A stretch of DNA of 64,000 nt, taken from positions 1 through 64,000 of the forward strand of contig FUZM01000002.1 of the NCBI GenBank assembly GCA_900167925.1. The letters are read 5' to 3'. The DNA is from Bacteroidales bacterium WCE2008 (GTDB lineage: Bacteria; Bacteroidota; Bacteroidia; Bacteroidales; UBA932). Shown here piece after piece: positions 41,080 through 50,772 of the stretch. The notes under the pieces were generated by a model. It worked only from the letters and a program-made list of their open reading frames with translations. It searched no databases and was not told the DNA's origin. Numbering within the stretch: the first letter of the stretch is position 1; the number at the start of each line of letters is the position of its first letter. The position numbers were made by a program, and so were the translations under genes.

Positions 41080-42269
41080 GCCTTGGAAAGCCGTTTCAGA
41101 CCGGCGGCTATTCTTTCCAGACCTTCGCGGCAGATTGATGCCGGCGTGGCGAGATTGATTCTGATGAAGCCGTCCTGTCCGTACATCGCTCCTGCGTTTA
41201 CCCATACTTTTTCATTCTGGAGCAGGCTGTTCTCGATTTCTTCGGATTTGAGGCCCAGGCTGCGACAGTCTATCCACGGCAGGTATGTGCCTTCCAGTTT
41301 CACTATCCTGGCGAACGGAATCTCTTTGGCGAATATTTCCTTCAGAGTACGGTAATTACCATAGATATAGGCGTTGAGTTCGTCGAGCCATGCATCTCCT
41401 TCAGCGCTGTATGCGGCCTGGAGGGCTGCCACGCCGATAGGGTTGACGTCGCAGGTTTCGTTGATATTGACAGCCCTGTCGATCCTTGCGCGCCAGTCGG
41501 GGTCGGCCGTTATTATGTTTGCGACCTGGAGCCCGGCGATGTTGAAGGATTTGCTTGGGGAACAGAAGATCACGCTGTTCTTCAGGTTCTCTTCGGAGGC
41601 CGCTCCGTATGGAGTATAATGGTATCCCGGCATCACCAGTTCGCAGTGGATTTCGTCGCTGATTACGATGACTCTATGTCTTCTGGCGATTTCACCGATC
41701 TGTCGGAGTTCTTCTTTGGCCCAGACTCTTCCGGCAGGGTTGTGGGGGTTGCAGAGTAGGAAGACTTTCGCGGCCGGGTCGGAGCATTTCTTTTCGAAAT
41801 CTTCGAAGTCGATGCCATATGTGAAACCGCTTCCGTCCGGGATCTCTTTAAGCGGGTTGTCGAGTATGGTGCAGCCGTTGTTGCGGATTGATGAGAAGAA
41901 GCAGTTGTAGACGGGGCTCTGGAGGATTACTTTATCTCCCGGCTGAGTCAGGGCCTTGATTACTGCCGAGATGGCCGGGACTACGCCGGTGGTGTAGATG
42001 AACCAGTTGCGGTAGTATGTCACTCCGTGGCGCCGACGGAACCAGTCTATCGTTGCTTTGTAGAAGCTTTCGGGAACGTGGGTGTAGCCGAAGACGCCGT
42101 GGTCGACGCGGCGCTGGATTGCCTGACGGATGAACGGGGCGGCTTCGAAGTCCATGTCTGCCACCCACATCGGGATTACGTTGTCCATGTCTGCTTCAAC
42201 CGGCGGCTGGGCGTCCCACTTGACGCATCCGCTGCCTCTACGTGTTACAACTTTGTCGAAATTATACAT
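41076..42269 (-). CDS. MalY/PatB family PLP-dependent C-S lyase/aminotransferase
   Basis: 397 residues, fold type I PLP enzyme. The N-terminal WDAQPPVEADMDNVIPMWVADMDF and the PLP lysine context FCSPSKSFNIAGLQ identify the MalY/PatB group, which cleaves cystathionine or cysteine conjugates to pyruvate, ammonia and a thiol. The specific substrate is not deducible. No MalY regulatory partner (mal genes) is nearby. Confidence 0.88.
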   Translation of the reverse strand: MYNFDKVVTRRGSGCVKWDAQPPVEADMDNVIPMWVADMDFEAAPFIRQAIQRRVDHGVFGYTHVPESFYKATIDWFRRRHGVTYYRNWFIYTTGVVPAISAVIKALTQPGDKVILQSPVYNCFFSSIRNNGCTILDNPLKEIPDGSGFTYGIDFEDFEKKCSDPAAKVFLLCNPHNPAGRVWAKEELRQIGEIARRHRVIVISDEIHCELVMPGYHYTPYGAASEENLKNSVIFCSPSKSFNIAGLQVANIITADPDWRARIDRAVNINETCDVNPIGVAALQAAYSAEGDAWLDELNAYIYGNYRTLKEIFAKEIPFARIVKLEGTYLPWIDCRSLGLKSEEIENSLLQNEKVWVNAGAMYGQDGFIRINLATPASICREGLERIAAGLKRLSKA

Positions 42270-42309
42270 ATCTGCATTAAAAGTATTTGTGTTATTATGT
42301 TTCTTTCTG

Positions 42310-43689
42310 TCAGTCGGTCAGGGAACGGTTACGGAGCCATTTGTCGCCGCGAAGCCACCAGACAAAGAGAAGGCCGCGCACATTAAGCTCGATACACATC
42401 GCAACCCAGTAACCAGTAAGCCCCATCCTCGGCGTCAGGATCGCAGCAAGTCCGATACGCACCACCCACATGCTCACGAAATTCAATATCGTCGGCACAA
42501 GGGTGCTGCCCGCACCTACGCAGGCACCATATGCCACGATCGACACTGCATACATAGTCTCCGCAAACGCCTCTATCCTGAGGACTTTCGCTCCAAGGGC
42601 CACTACCTCCGGATCCTTGCTCAGAATCCCCATCAGCACCGAAGCCCCCGCAAACATCGCCACGGCCATTATGGTCATGATACCGGCAGCGAGCAGGGTA
42701 GTCATCCGCGCGAACTGCTTCGCCAGGAACCGCCGCTTCGCCCCGAGACTCTGGCCGACCAGAGTCGTCGAAGCCTCCTCGATGCCATAGCCCGGCATAT
42801 AGCAGAAGCTCTCGGCCGTGATGGCGAAGGCATTGGCCGCTATCGAGATGGCCCCAAGCGGGGAGACGATCAGGGTGGCGACGACATAAGCCCCGCGCAT
42901 CACTATATTCTGGAGCCACATAGGGCCGCTGATACTGAATGCGTTACGCAAGGTCTTGGCGTCGGGGATATAGTTCCCGTGCTCGCCCCTGACAGAAAGC
43001 TCCTCGGACCTGGCGAGAAGGAAATAAAGCATCCCTCCGGCCGTTATTGTCTCGGCTACTCCCGTTCCCAGAGCGGCACCGCGCACGCCCATGTCGAAAC
43101 CATAGATGAAGATATAGTTGAAGATTACGTCCAGGACGCACATCATGATATTCAGGATGCTCGGAATCTTCATGTTGCCGCTGGCCTGAAGCATACCGCC
43201 GGCCGTCCAGCTGAGAGCCATCATCGGCAGAAAGGCGGAGAAAATGGCAAAATAACCGGAAGCGTCCTCATTGATCTCGGCGCTTCCTCCAAGCCATACG
43301 GGAAGGGGACCGCTAATAAGATACCCCGCAAATCCCAGCAGAAGGCCGAAAAGAAGCAGAGACACAAGACCTTTGCGCATTACGTTACGTGCGCTGAAAT
43401 AATCCTTGGAACCGCAGAAATGGGCAATCTGGACGGAGAAACCGGAGGCGGCACCCATTACGAAACCGCCGAATATCCATGTGCTCGAGGCTACAAGACC
43501 GATAGACGCTGAAGGATTGGCACCGAGGTTTCCGACCATGGATGCGTCGATATACTGCATCATGACGGATGAGAACTGTGCCAGGATTGCAGGAATACTC
43601 AGCAGCATCGTGAGCCTGATCTGCTGCCCTGTGGTCAGTTGTCCGCCATTGCGGACCATAGACAATAACGTATCCTTGCTATCTCTCAT
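42310..43689 (-). CDS. MATE family efflux transporter
   Basis: 459 residues with 12 predicted helices; N-terminal LLSIPAILAQFSSVMMQYID and the repeat in the second half (MWLQNIVMRGAYVVATLIV) fit Na+- or H+-coupled multidrug and toxic compound exporters. The opposite strand carries a 460-codon open frame, which is a by-product of codon composition. It is followed by patB (40 bp) in the same direction and may share a transcript with it. Confidence 0.9.
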   Translation of the reverse strand: MRDSKDTLLSMVRNGGQLTTGQQIRLTMLLSIPAILAQFSSVMMQYIDASMVGNLGANPSASIGLVASSTWIFGGFVMGAASGFSVQIAHFCGSKDYFSARNVMRKGLVSLLLFGLLLGFAGYLISGPLPVWLGGSAEINEDASGYFAIFSAFLPMMALSWTAGGMLQASGNMKIPSILNIMMCVLDVIFNYIFIYGFDMGVRGAALGTGVAETITAGGMLYFLLARSEELSVRGEHGNYIPDAKTLRNAFSISGPMWLQNIVMRGAYVVATLIVSPLGAISIAANAFAITAESFCYMPGYGIEEASTTLVGQSLGAKRRFLAKQFARMTTLLAAGIMTIMAVAMFAGASVLMGILSKDPEVVALGAKVLRIEAFAETMYAVSIVAYGACVGAGSTLVPTILNFVSMWVVRIGLAAILTPRMGLTGYWVAMCIELNVRGLLFVWWLRGDKWLRNRSLTD

Positions 43690-43735
43690 ATAAACGGGTC
43701 AGCAAAGATACGTATTTAATATCAATTTCGGAAGC

Positions 43736-45415
43736 TTACTTCCGGGCGTCCTGATTGCGGATTTCGTTGTGGCGGATCTTGCCGCTGATGGTCTTCGGAA
43801 GCTCATCGGCGAACTCGATGATCCTCGGATACTTGTAAGGGGCGGTCATGCGTTTTGCATGGGCCTGAATATCCTTGATAAGCGCCAGCCTGCTTTCCGG
43901 AGTCGCAAGACTCTTGCGATATTCCCCGGTAACGACTACGGTCGCCTTGACGACCATTCCTCGGAGTTCTTCAGGGTCCGGAACACCTGTAACGGCACAT
44001 TCCAGCACTGCCGGATGGGTCATCAGGGCGCTCTCCACCTCGAACGGGCTTACACGGTAGCCGGAGGTCTTGATCAGGTCATCGTTACGTCCCACGAACC
44101 AGAAGTAACCGTCCTCGTCCCTGTAGGCGACGTCACCGGTATAATATATGCCGTCATGCCATGCCTTGCGGGTGAGCTTAGGGTTCCTGTAGTAGCCGAG
44201 GAAAAGGCCCAGAGGCTTCTTCTTGTCGGTGCGGATCACGATTACGCCAGATTCACCCACGTCTGCCCTGGTGCCGTCCGGGCGCAGTATGTCGATGTCG
44301 TAGGCAGGGGATGGGATGCCCATGGAACCAGGTCTCGGCTTGACCCATGGGAAAGTGCCCAGAGTCATTGTCGTCTCGGTCTGGCCGAAGGCCTCATGGA
44401 TCCATATTCCGGTCCTGCGGTGGAATTCCTCGAATACCGAGGGGTTGAGGGCTTCTCCCGCCGTAGTGCAGTACTTGAGAGAACTCAGGTCGAAGCAGTT
44501 GAAATGCTCCTTGATAAGGAAGCGGTAGATGGTTGGAGGAGCGCAGAACGACGTTATTTTGTATTTGCCGATCAGGCCCAGAATCTCGGCCGGAACGAAT
44601 TTCTCATGGTCATATACGAAGATGGCGCAGCCTACGATCCATTGGCCGTAGAGCTTTCCCCAGGCGGCCTTGCCCCAGCCGGTATCCGAATAAGTAAGAT
44701 GCAGGCTGTCTTCCTTGAGGTTGTGCCAGAAGGCGGCGGTCACAAGATGGCTGATTGCGTATGTATGGGCATGGAGGACCATCTTAGGCTCGTCGGAAGT
44801 TCCTGAGGTGAAGTACATGAGGAAAGGATCCTCGCTTTCGTTGAGGAAGCTGCCTCTTTCCCATGGGGTTGCTGCTGCGACTCCGGCCTCGAAGTCCTCG
44901 AAGCCTTCCGGAACTTCCGGACCGATGCTGATCATATGCTCGAGATACGGGCATTTAGGCTCGGCTGCGGCCACTTTTTCAAGTATCGGTTTGTCTCCGC
45001 AGCATACTATCGCCTTTATCTCGGCGGATTTGCAGCGGTAGACGATATCGTTTGTCGTAAGCAGGAAGGTCGCAGGGACTACTATAGCTCCTATCTTGTG
45101 CAGGGCCAGGACTGTGGTCCAGAACTGGTATCGGCGTTTGAGTATGGTCATGACCATGTCTCCGCGTCCTATTCCGATCGAAGTAAAATAACCGGCTACC
45201 TTGTCGCTTTCCCTCTTGAGGTCGGCGAAGGTAAATCTCCTTTCTTCATCCTTGTCGCTCACCCATATCATCGCGAGCCTTTCGGGATCCGTCTCGGCCC
45301 AGGCGTCGATCACATCGTATGCGAAATTGAAATGATCCGGAACGGTGAATTCCAGATTTTGCTTGAAGTCCTCCATCGAGGAGAACTCGGTCTGCTTGAT
45401 AAACTTTTCGATCAT
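43736..45415 (-). CDS. AMP-forming acyl-CoA synthetase (acetyl/medium-chain type)
   Basis: 559 residues of the ANL superfamily. ATP-binding P-loop YFTSGTSDEPKM, the HEAFGQTETT motif, YYTGDVAYRDEDGYFWFVGR and the C-terminal Lys in PKTISGKIRH are all intact. It activates a short or medium carboxylic acid as acyl-AMP and then acyl-CoA. The ATG at 45415 is preferred over one at 45439 because the latter lies in the -7 box. The gene is divergent from the trp operon. Confidence 0.88.
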   Translation of the reverse strand: MIEKFIKQTEFSSMEDFKQNLEFTVPDHFNFAYDVIDAWAETDPERLAMIWVSDKDEERRFTFADLKRESDKVAGYFTSIGIGRGDMVMTILKRRYQFWTTVLALHKIGAIVVPATFLLTTNDIVYRCKSAEIKAIVCCGDKPILEKVAAAEPKCPYLEHMISIGPEVPEGFEDFEAGVAAATPWERGSFLNESEDPFLMYFTSGTSDEPKMVLHAHTYAISHLVTAAFWHNLKEDSLHLTYSDTGWGKAAWGKLYGQWIVGCAIFVYDHEKFVPAEILGLIGKYKITSFCAPPTIYRFLIKEHFNCFDLSSLKYCTTAGEALNPSVFEEFHRRTGIWIHEAFGQTETTMTLGTFPWVKPRPGSMGIPSPAYDIDILRPDGTRADVGESGVIVIRTDKKKPLGLFLGYYRNPKLTRKAWHDGIYYTGDVAYRDEDGYFWFVGRNDDLIKTSGYRVSPFEVESALMTHPAVLECAVTGVPDPEELRGMVVKATVVVTGEYRKSLATPESRLALIKDIQAHAKRMTAPYKYPRIIEFADELPKTISGKIRHNEIRNQDARK

Positions 45416-45436
45416 TATGTCTTTAAATTCTTGATT

Positions 45437-45467
45437 CAAAGTTAAGTTTCTTGTCCCATTCTTGAAA
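45437..45467 (-). promoter_or_regulatory. Promoter of the acyl-CoA synthetase gene
   Basis: Minus strand TTTC (45467-45464), 19 bp, TAACTTTG (45444-45437): one mismatch in the -33 box, perfect -7 box. Start site expected near 45430. Confidence 0.6.
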
Positions 45468-45579
45468 ATATACGCGGCTGTTTGTCGTGAAACATTGCTG
45501 TTTTGTGGCGAAACTGCGGATTCTGGGGTGAAATTGCCATATTTTGACGCGAATTTTACGATGTTTTTTTGATAAAAAC

Positions 45580-45610
45580 TTTGATATATCCGCGGATTCG
45601 TCTATATTAG
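45580..45610 (+). promoter_or_regulatory. Promoter of the trp operon
   Basis: TTTG (45580-45583), 19 bp, TATATTAG (45603-45610), one mismatch from TAnnTTTG. It places the transcript start near 45616, about 14 nt before the leader-peptide ATG. Confidence 0.6.
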
Positions 45611-45629
45611 CATCCGGAAAATACGAAAG

Positions 45630-45686
45630 ATGATATATAGCAACTCATATTGGTGGTGGCGCTTTTACAACTTCAACAAGTCGTAA
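45630..45686 (+). CDS. trpL: trp leader peptide with three tandem Trp codons
   Basis: 18-residue reading frame MIYSNSYWWWRFYNFNKS with TGG-TGG-TGG at 45651-45659, placed between the trp promoter and an intrinsic terminator ahead of trpB. Three consecutive Trp codons in a short frame at exactly this place is the signature of ribosome-mediated attenuation. Tyr and Phe codons are also frequent (three Tyr, two Phe), so stalling for other aromatic amino acids might contribute. Confidence 0.88.
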   Translation: MIYSNSYWWWRFYNFNKS

Positions 45687-45765
45687 GAGGCCATCGCTCG
45701 TATAGTATAGAGATATATAGATAGAAAAACCCGAGCCCTGCCGCACTGCGACAGGGCTTTTTTTT
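45655..45765 (+). promoter_or_regulatory. trp attenuator
   Basis: Terminator: AGCCCTG (45734-45740) / CAGGGCT (45752-45758) followed by a T-run to 45765. Alternative pairings needed for attenuation are visible: region 1 GGTGGC (45655-45660, in the Trp codons) with region 2 GCCATC (45690-45695, one G-U pair), and region 2 GCTCG (45696-45700) with region 3 CGAGC (45732-45736), which overlaps the 5' arm of the terminator. A ribosome stalled on the Trp codons would cover region 1, free region 2 to pair with region 3 and prevent termination. Confidence 0.82.
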
Positions 45766-45791
45766 GTGCACAGACTTAACAATAAGACATT

Positions 45792-46976
45792 ATGACATAT
45801 CTTGCAGACAATGAAGGTTATTTCGGAGAATTCGGGGGCGCATATATCCCGGAGATACTCCACGGTTGTGTCACGGAACTCCAGGACACTTACATGAAGG
45901 TTATCGGGAGCCCTGAGTTCCGTAAGGAGTACATGGCCCTCCTAAGGGATTATGTAGGCCGCCCGTCGCCACTCTATCTTTCGGAGAAACTCTCGCAGAA
46001 GTACGGTATCCGCCTCTATCTCAAGAGAGAGGATCTCAATCACACCGGAGCCCATAAGATCAACAACACTATCGGTCAGATCCTGGTTGCCCGCCATATG
46101 GGAAAGCACAGGATCATCGCCGAGACAGGCGCTGGCCAGCATGGAGTCGCAACCGCGACCGTATGCGCCCTGATGGGCATGGACTGCGTCGTCTATATGG
46201 GCGAGACCGATGTCAGGAGACAGCATGTCAACGTAGAGAAGATGAAGATGCTCGGGGCGACGGTAGTGCCCGTGACTTCCGGCAACAAGACCCTCAAGGA
46301 TGCGACCAACGAAGCTATCCGCGACTGGTGCTGCCATCCTGCCGAGACTTTCTATATAATCGGCTCAACCGTCGGCCCTCATCCATACCCGGACATGGTC
46401 GCCCGCCTTCAGTCTGTAATCAGCGAAGAGATAAAGGCCCAGCTTCTCGAAAAAGAGGGCAGGGACTATCCTGACCGCCTTATCGCCTGCATCGGAGGAG
46501 GCAGCAATGCCGCCGGGACGATATACCATTACATCGACGACGAAAGGGTCCGCATAGTCTTGGCAGAAGCCGGCGGACTGGGCGTCGAGACCGGCAAGAC
46601 CGCCGCCACGATCGCCCTCGGAAAGGTCGGGATCATACATGGGGCCAAGACATATGTCATCCAGAGCGAGGATGGCCAGATCGAAGAGCCATACTCGGTC
46701 TCAGCAGGTCTTGACTATCCCGGCATCGGGCCTATGCATGCCAATCTGGCGAAATGCCACAGGGCCGAGGTCATCCCGGTCAACGATGACGAGGCTCTGG
46801 AGGCCGGAGTCTCCCTGACCAGGACTGAAGGAATCATCCCCGCTATCGAGAGCGCCCATGCTCTCGGAGTGTTGCCCAAGATAAAGTTCGAGAAAGGGGA
46901 AGTCGTCGTCCTGACGCTGTCCGGAAGGGGAGACAAGGATCTTCAGACCTATCTCGATTATTGTTCGAAAAAATAA
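45792..46976 (+). CDS. trpB: Tryptophan synthase beta chain
   Basis: 394 residues. PLP lysine in HTGAHKINN (about 86-94), the catalytic ETGAGQHGVA loop and the phosphate-binding GGGSNA. It condenses indole with serine to form tryptophan, as an alpha2-beta2 complex with TrpA. It is the first structural gene of the operon, 26 bp beyond the attenuator T-run; the order B-E-G-D-C-F-A is the usual Bacteroidetes arrangement. Confidence 0.97.
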   Translation: MTYLADNEGYFGEFGGAYIPEILHGCVTELQDTYMKVIGSPEFRKEYMALLRDYVGRPSPLYLSEKLSQKYGIRLYLKREDLNHTGAHKINNTIGQILVARHMGKHRIIAETGAGQHGVATATVCALMGMDCVVYMGETDVRRQHVNVEKMKMLGATVVPVTSGNKTLKDATNEAIRDWCCHPAETFYIIGSTVGPHPYPDMVARLQSVISEEIKAQLLEKEGRDYPDRLIACIGGGSNAAGTIYHYIDDERVRIVLAEAGGLGVETGKTAATIALGKVGIIHGAKTYVIQSEDGQIEEPYSVSAGLDYPGIGPMHANLAKCHRAEVIPVNDDEALEAGVSLTRTEGIIPAIESAHALGVLPKIKFEKGEVVVLTLSGRGDKDLQTYLDYCSKK

Positions 46977-46988
46977 AGATATACAGAT

Positions 46989-48389
46989 ATGAAAAAGTAC
47001 AGATTCACAACAGCCAGCCGTACGGTTCTCGGCGACATCGCTACTCCGGTAGGAACTTATCTCAGAGTCCGCGACATGTATGCGCAGAGCGCTCTTATGG
47101 AGAGTTCCGACTATCATGGCGGCGAAAACAGCCGTTCCTTCATAGGACTCTGTCCGGTCGCAAAGTTCAGCGTCAATCACGGAGTCGCAGAATGCTACTA
47201 TCCTGACGGCAGTGTCGAGACCCGTGAAATCAATTCCGATTATACAGTAGGAGTTGCTCTCAGTGATTATCTCAAGCATTTCTCTGTCACCGGAGACGGT
47301 GCTTCCTATTGCGGTTTCTTCGGATATACATCTTTCAACGCGGTCCGCTATTTCGAGAACATTCCGGTAAAGGACAGCACTGAGGATGCCAACGATGCCC
47401 CTGACATGCTTTATATCATGTATAAGTATCTCATCGTCTTCAGGGGATTCAAGAGCGAGATGATGCTTGTCGAGATGCTTTCCGGGGACGAGAAAGAGAC
47501 TCTGGACCAGCTTGAAAGCGCCGTGGAGAAACCTGTGTTCAGGGTATATGATTTCAAGGCTGAAGGAGATGTAACTTCGCCTCTTACGGACGAGCAGCAT
47601 AAGGCGAATATCTCGGACTGCATTGCGCATTGTCTCAGAGGCGATACCTTCCAGGTTGTAATCTCACGCCGTTTCGAGCAGAAGTTCAGCGGAGATGACT
47701 TCAAGCTCTACAGGGCTCTCCGCAGCATCAATCCGTCTCCATATCTGTTCTATTTCGACTTCGGAGGCTTCAGGATATTCGGTTCGTCCCCTGAGACCCA
47801 CTGCCGGATAGAAAACGGCCGCGCATATATAGATCCGATTGCCGGTACCGCCCGCAGGACGGGAGATGAGAAGACAGATGCCGAGAATGCTTCAAAGCTG
47901 AAATATGATCCGAAAGAGAATGCCGAGCATGTAATGCTTGTGGATCTTGCGAGAAACGATCTCAGCCGCAACTGCCACGACGTCAAGGTAGAGTTCTTCA
48001 AGCAGCTCCAGTACTACAGCCATGTCATCCATCTTGTCAGCCGTGTAAGCGGAGAACTTGACAAAGGAGCAGATCCGATCAAGACATTCATCGATACTTT
48101 CCCTGCCGGAACTCTCTCCGGCGCCCCTAAAGTCCGTGCGATGCAGATAATCAGCGAACTTGAGCCTCACAACAGGGGTGCCTACGGAGGATGTGTCGGA
48201 TTCATAGGGGTCGACGGCTCCGTCAACCAGGCGATCACAATCAGGACATTCGTAAGCCGTAACGGAAAACTCTGGTTCCAGGCCGGAGGCGGAATCACCG
48301 CCCTCAGCAAGGAAGAAGACGAACTTCAGGAGGTGAACAATAAGCTCGGCGCCCTCCGCAAGGCTATTATCCGTGCCGAAGAAAAATAG
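46989..48389 (+). CDS. trpE: Anthranilate synthase component I
   Basis: 466 residues of the chorismate-binding family; conserved DPIAGTARRTG, the HVMLVDLARNDLSR block and the C-terminal GAPKVRAMQII and GGCVGFIG. Makes anthranilate from chorismate using ammonia supplied by TrpG. The start lies 12 bp after trpB. Confidence 0.95.
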   Translation: MKKYRFTTASRTVLGDIATPVGTYLRVRDMYAQSALMESSDYHGGENSRSFIGLCPVAKFSVNHGVAECYYPDGSVETREINSDYTVGVALSDYLKHFSVTGDGASYCGFFGYTSFNAVRYFENIPVKDSTEDANDAPDMLYIMYKYLIVFRGFKSEMMLVEMLSGDEKETLDQLESAVEKPVFRVYDFKAEGDVTSPLTDEQHKANISDCIAHCLRGDTFQVVISRRFEQKFSGDDFKLYRALRSINPSPYLFYFDFGGFRIFGSSPETHCRIENGRAYIDPIAGTARRTGDEKTDAENASKLKYDPKENAEHVMLVDLARNDLSRNCHDVKVEFFKQLQYYSHVIHLVSRVSGELDKGADPIKTFIDTFPAGTLSGAPKVRAMQIISELEPHNRGAYGGCVGFIGVDGSVNQAITIRTFVSRNGKLWFQAGGGITALSKEEDELQEVNNKLGALRKAIIRAEEK

Positions 48390-48396
48390 ACAGGCC

Positions 48397-48972
48397 ATGA
48401 AAAAGAATATCGCTCTTATAGATAATTACGACTCGTTTACCTACAACCTTGCACATCTCGTAAAAGAGCTGGGAGCCAAGGTTACGGTATTCAGAAACGA
48501 TCAGTTCACCCTCGGCCAGCTTGAGCCGTTCGACAAGATCCTGCTTTCTCCGGGTCCTGGCATACCTTCCGAATCGGGGCTTCTGCTGGATGTCATAAAG
48601 GAATATGCCTCCAGGAAACCGATTCTCGGAGTCTGCCTCGGCGAGCAGGCGATCGGAGAGTTCTTCGGAGCCAAGCTGACCAACCTCAGCAAGGTTTTCC
48701 ACGGAGTCCAGAAACCTGTGAAATTTCTCAATCCTAAGGGAAACTATCTCTTCAAAGGTCTTCCGGAATGGATACCAGTAGGAAGGTACCACTCCTGGGT
48801 GGTGGACAGGGAAGGATTCCCGGACTGCCTGGAGATCACGGCTATCAGCGAAGAGAACTATATCATGGGCCTTAGGCATCGCGAATTCGATGTGCAGGGG
48901 GTGCAGTTCCACCCGGAGTCCGTACTTACTCCGAACGGAAGAGAAATATTACGTAACTGGTTAAGACATTAA
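48397..48972 (+). CDS. trpG: Anthranilate synthase component II (glutamine amidotransferase)
   Basis: 191 residues, class I glutaminase: DNYDSFTYNL at the N-terminus, nucleophile Cys in GVCLGEQAIGE, and the HPES motif near the C-terminus. The residue after GVCLG is Glu instead of the usual His or Gln, not itself catalytic. It begins 7 bp after the trpE stop; a TTG at 48373 would extend it into trpE and is less likely. No fused trpD domain. Confidence 0.94.
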   Translation: MKKNIALIDNYDSFTYNLAHLVKELGAKVTVFRNDQFTLGQLEPFDKILLSPGPGIPSESGLLLDVIKEYASRKPILGVCLGEQAIGEFFGAKLTNLSKVFHGVQKPVKFLNPKGNYLFKGLPEWIPVGRYHSWVVDREGFPDCLEITAISEENYIMGLRHREFDVQGVQFHPESVLTPNGREILRNWLRH

Positions 48973-48976
48973 TTCA

Positions 48977-49972
48977 ATGAAAACATATTTGAACAAGTTG
49001 CTCCGTCACGGAGAACTTTCAGCGGATGAAACCCGCCAGATTCTGCTCGATATCACAGAGGAAAAATACCCTTCAGAGCAGATTGCATCCCTGCTTGCCA
49101 TGCTCCAGTTCAGGGGAGTGACAATCGACGAGCTCATAGGTTTCCGCCAGGCGCTTATGGAAACGAGAGTCCCTGTGGACCTCGCTCCGTATAAGCCTAT
49201 AGACATAGTCGGGACAGGCGGCGACGGCAAGAATACTTTCAATATCTCCACCTGCTCATGTTTTGTTGTAGCCGGAGCGGGCTACAAGGTCGCAAAGCAC
49301 GGCAACTACGCCGCTACTTCAGTCAGTGGGGCCAGCACGGTGATGCAACAGCACGGGGTAGTATTCAAAAGCGACAGGGACAGTCTTCTCCGCAGCATCG
49401 AGGAGTGCAATATGGTCTATCTCCATGCCCAGCTTTTCGCCAAGGCGATGAAATTCGTCGGGCCCGTGCGCAAGGCCGTGCAGTTCCCGACTGTATTCAA
49501 CCTTCTCGGCCCGGTGATCAACCCTTGCCAGCCGTCTTACCAGCTGCTTGGAGTCGCCAATCTTGAGCAGATGAGGCTTTATGTCAACACTCTCAACCGC
49601 CTCGGAATCCGCTATGCCGTGGTGACAAGCCTCGACGGATATGACGAGATTTCCCTCACATCCGGATTCAAGATCGCCACGACTGACTATGAGCATCTCT
49701 ACCGTCCGGAGGATCTTGGCTTCAAGACTGTGTCCCAGGAGTCTCTCTATGGAGGTGATACGCCGGAGAAGGCTGCAAAGATATTCGACAATGTCCTCGA
49801 GAACAAGGCCACTCTGGCCCAGACTCAGGCAGTCATCGCCAATTCTGCGGTCGCCATCAAGGTCATGGAGCCTCAGAAGAGGATCGAGGAGTGTATCTCC
49901 ATAGCCCGGGAGTCTCTCGAAAGCGGGAAGGCCCTCAAATGTTTCAGGAAATTCGTTGAAATCAACCGATGA
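48977..49972 (+). CDS. trpD: Anthranilate phosphoribosyltransferase
   Basis: 331 residues. PRPP-binding GTGGDGKNTFNISTC and KHGNYAATSVSG segments are intact. Transfers phosphoribose from PRPP to anthranilate. Its start is 4 bp after trpG and its stop overlaps trpC by four bases. Confidence 0.95.
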   Translation: MKTYLNKLLRHGELSADETRQILLDITEEKYPSEQIASLLAMLQFRGVTIDELIGFRQALMETRVPVDLAPYKPIDIVGTGGDGKNTFNISTCSCFVVAGAGYKVAKHGNYAATSVSGASTVMQQHGVVFKSDRDSLLRSIEECNMVYLHAQLFAKAMKFVGPVRKAVQFPTVFNLLGPVINPCQPSYQLLGVANLEQMRLYVNTLNRLGIRYAVVTSLDGYDEISLTSGFKIATTDYEHLYRPEDLGFKTVSQESLYGGDTPEKAAKIFDNVLENKATLAQTQAVIANSAVAIKVMEPQKRIEECISIARESLESGKALKCFRKFVEINR

Positions 49973-50772
49973 AAGATATTCTCTCAGATATCATTGCCGA
50001 CAAGCGTCTCGAAATCGCATCCCGGATGAAGGAGATGCCGGTCGAGCAGTTGCGTGAGCTGGCTCTCGCGGCTCCATGTTCCTGTCGCAGCATGAGCCGA
50101 GCCCTGGCCTCGTCCGGAAGCGGGATAATCGCCGAGTTCAAGCGCAAGTCGCCTTCCAGGGGCTGGATCCATGAAGACGCGGCTCCATTGGATGTGATTC
50201 CCGGCTATTCTGCCGCCGGAGCATCAGCAATCTCGATACTGACTGACCGGAAGTACTTCGGCGGAGAACTGGAGTATATCCGTCAGGTCCGGAATGAGAT
50301 AGATGTCCCGATTCTCCGTAAGGATTTCATAATCAGTGAGTATCAGCTTCTTCAGGCCAGGCTGTACGGAGCCGATGCCGTGCTTCTGATAGCCGCATGC
50401 CTTGGCCGTGAGGAATGCTCCGGCCTTGTCCGCAAGGCTCATGAACTGGGATTGGAAGTGCTTCTGGAGATCCATTCGGAGGAGGAACTGGCTTATGTCG
50501 GAGAGGATGTGGACATGGTCGGGATCAATAACCGTAATCTGGGCACTTTCGTGACAGACGTCCGTAATTCGTTCCGTCTGGCAGAGGCGTTGAAAGCGGC
50601 TGCGGGACGTTGCTCCCGTATGCCGATGCTGGTTTCGGAGAGCGGTATTTCAGATCCTTCGACTGTCCGGGAGTTGCGGGACGCCGGATTCAGGGGCTTC
50701 CTGATGGGCGAGAATTTCATGAAGTCGGACAAGCCGGCCGAAGCGTTGGCTGAATTCATTGCATGCTTATGA
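49969..50772 (+). CDS. trpC: Indole-3-glycerol-phosphate synthase
   Basis: 267 residues, TIM barrel: IIAEFKRKSPSRGWI, LRKDFIISEYQL with the catalytic Lys and GINNRNLGTF. Converts CdRP to indole-3-glycerol phosphate. Monofunctional, not fused with TrpF. It overlaps trpD (four bases) at the start and trpF at the end. Confidence 0.95.
   Translation: MKDILSDIIADKRLEIASRMKEMPVEQLRELALAAPCSCRSMSRALASSGSGIIAEFKRKSPSRGWIHEDAAPLDVIPGYSAAGASAISILTDRKYFGGELEYIRQVRNEIDVPILRKDFIISEYQLLQARLYGADAVLLIAACLGREECSGLVRKAHELGLEVLLEIHSEEELAYVGEDVDMVGINNRNLGTFVTDVRNSFRLAEALKAAAGRCSRMPMLVSESGISDPSTVRELRDAGFRGFLMGENFMKSDKPAEALAEFIACL

Noticed and set aside
42130..43512. 460-codon open frame on the plus strand opposite the MATE transporter
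   Set aside because: It is fully antisense to a well-conserved gene, low in complexity and rich in His, Arg and Lys as expected from the complement of membrane-protein codons; no domain is recognisable.
45645..45863. 72-codon minus-strand frame over the trp leader
   Set aside because: It covers the leader peptide, attenuator and start of trpB on the opposite strand, with no promoter or family.
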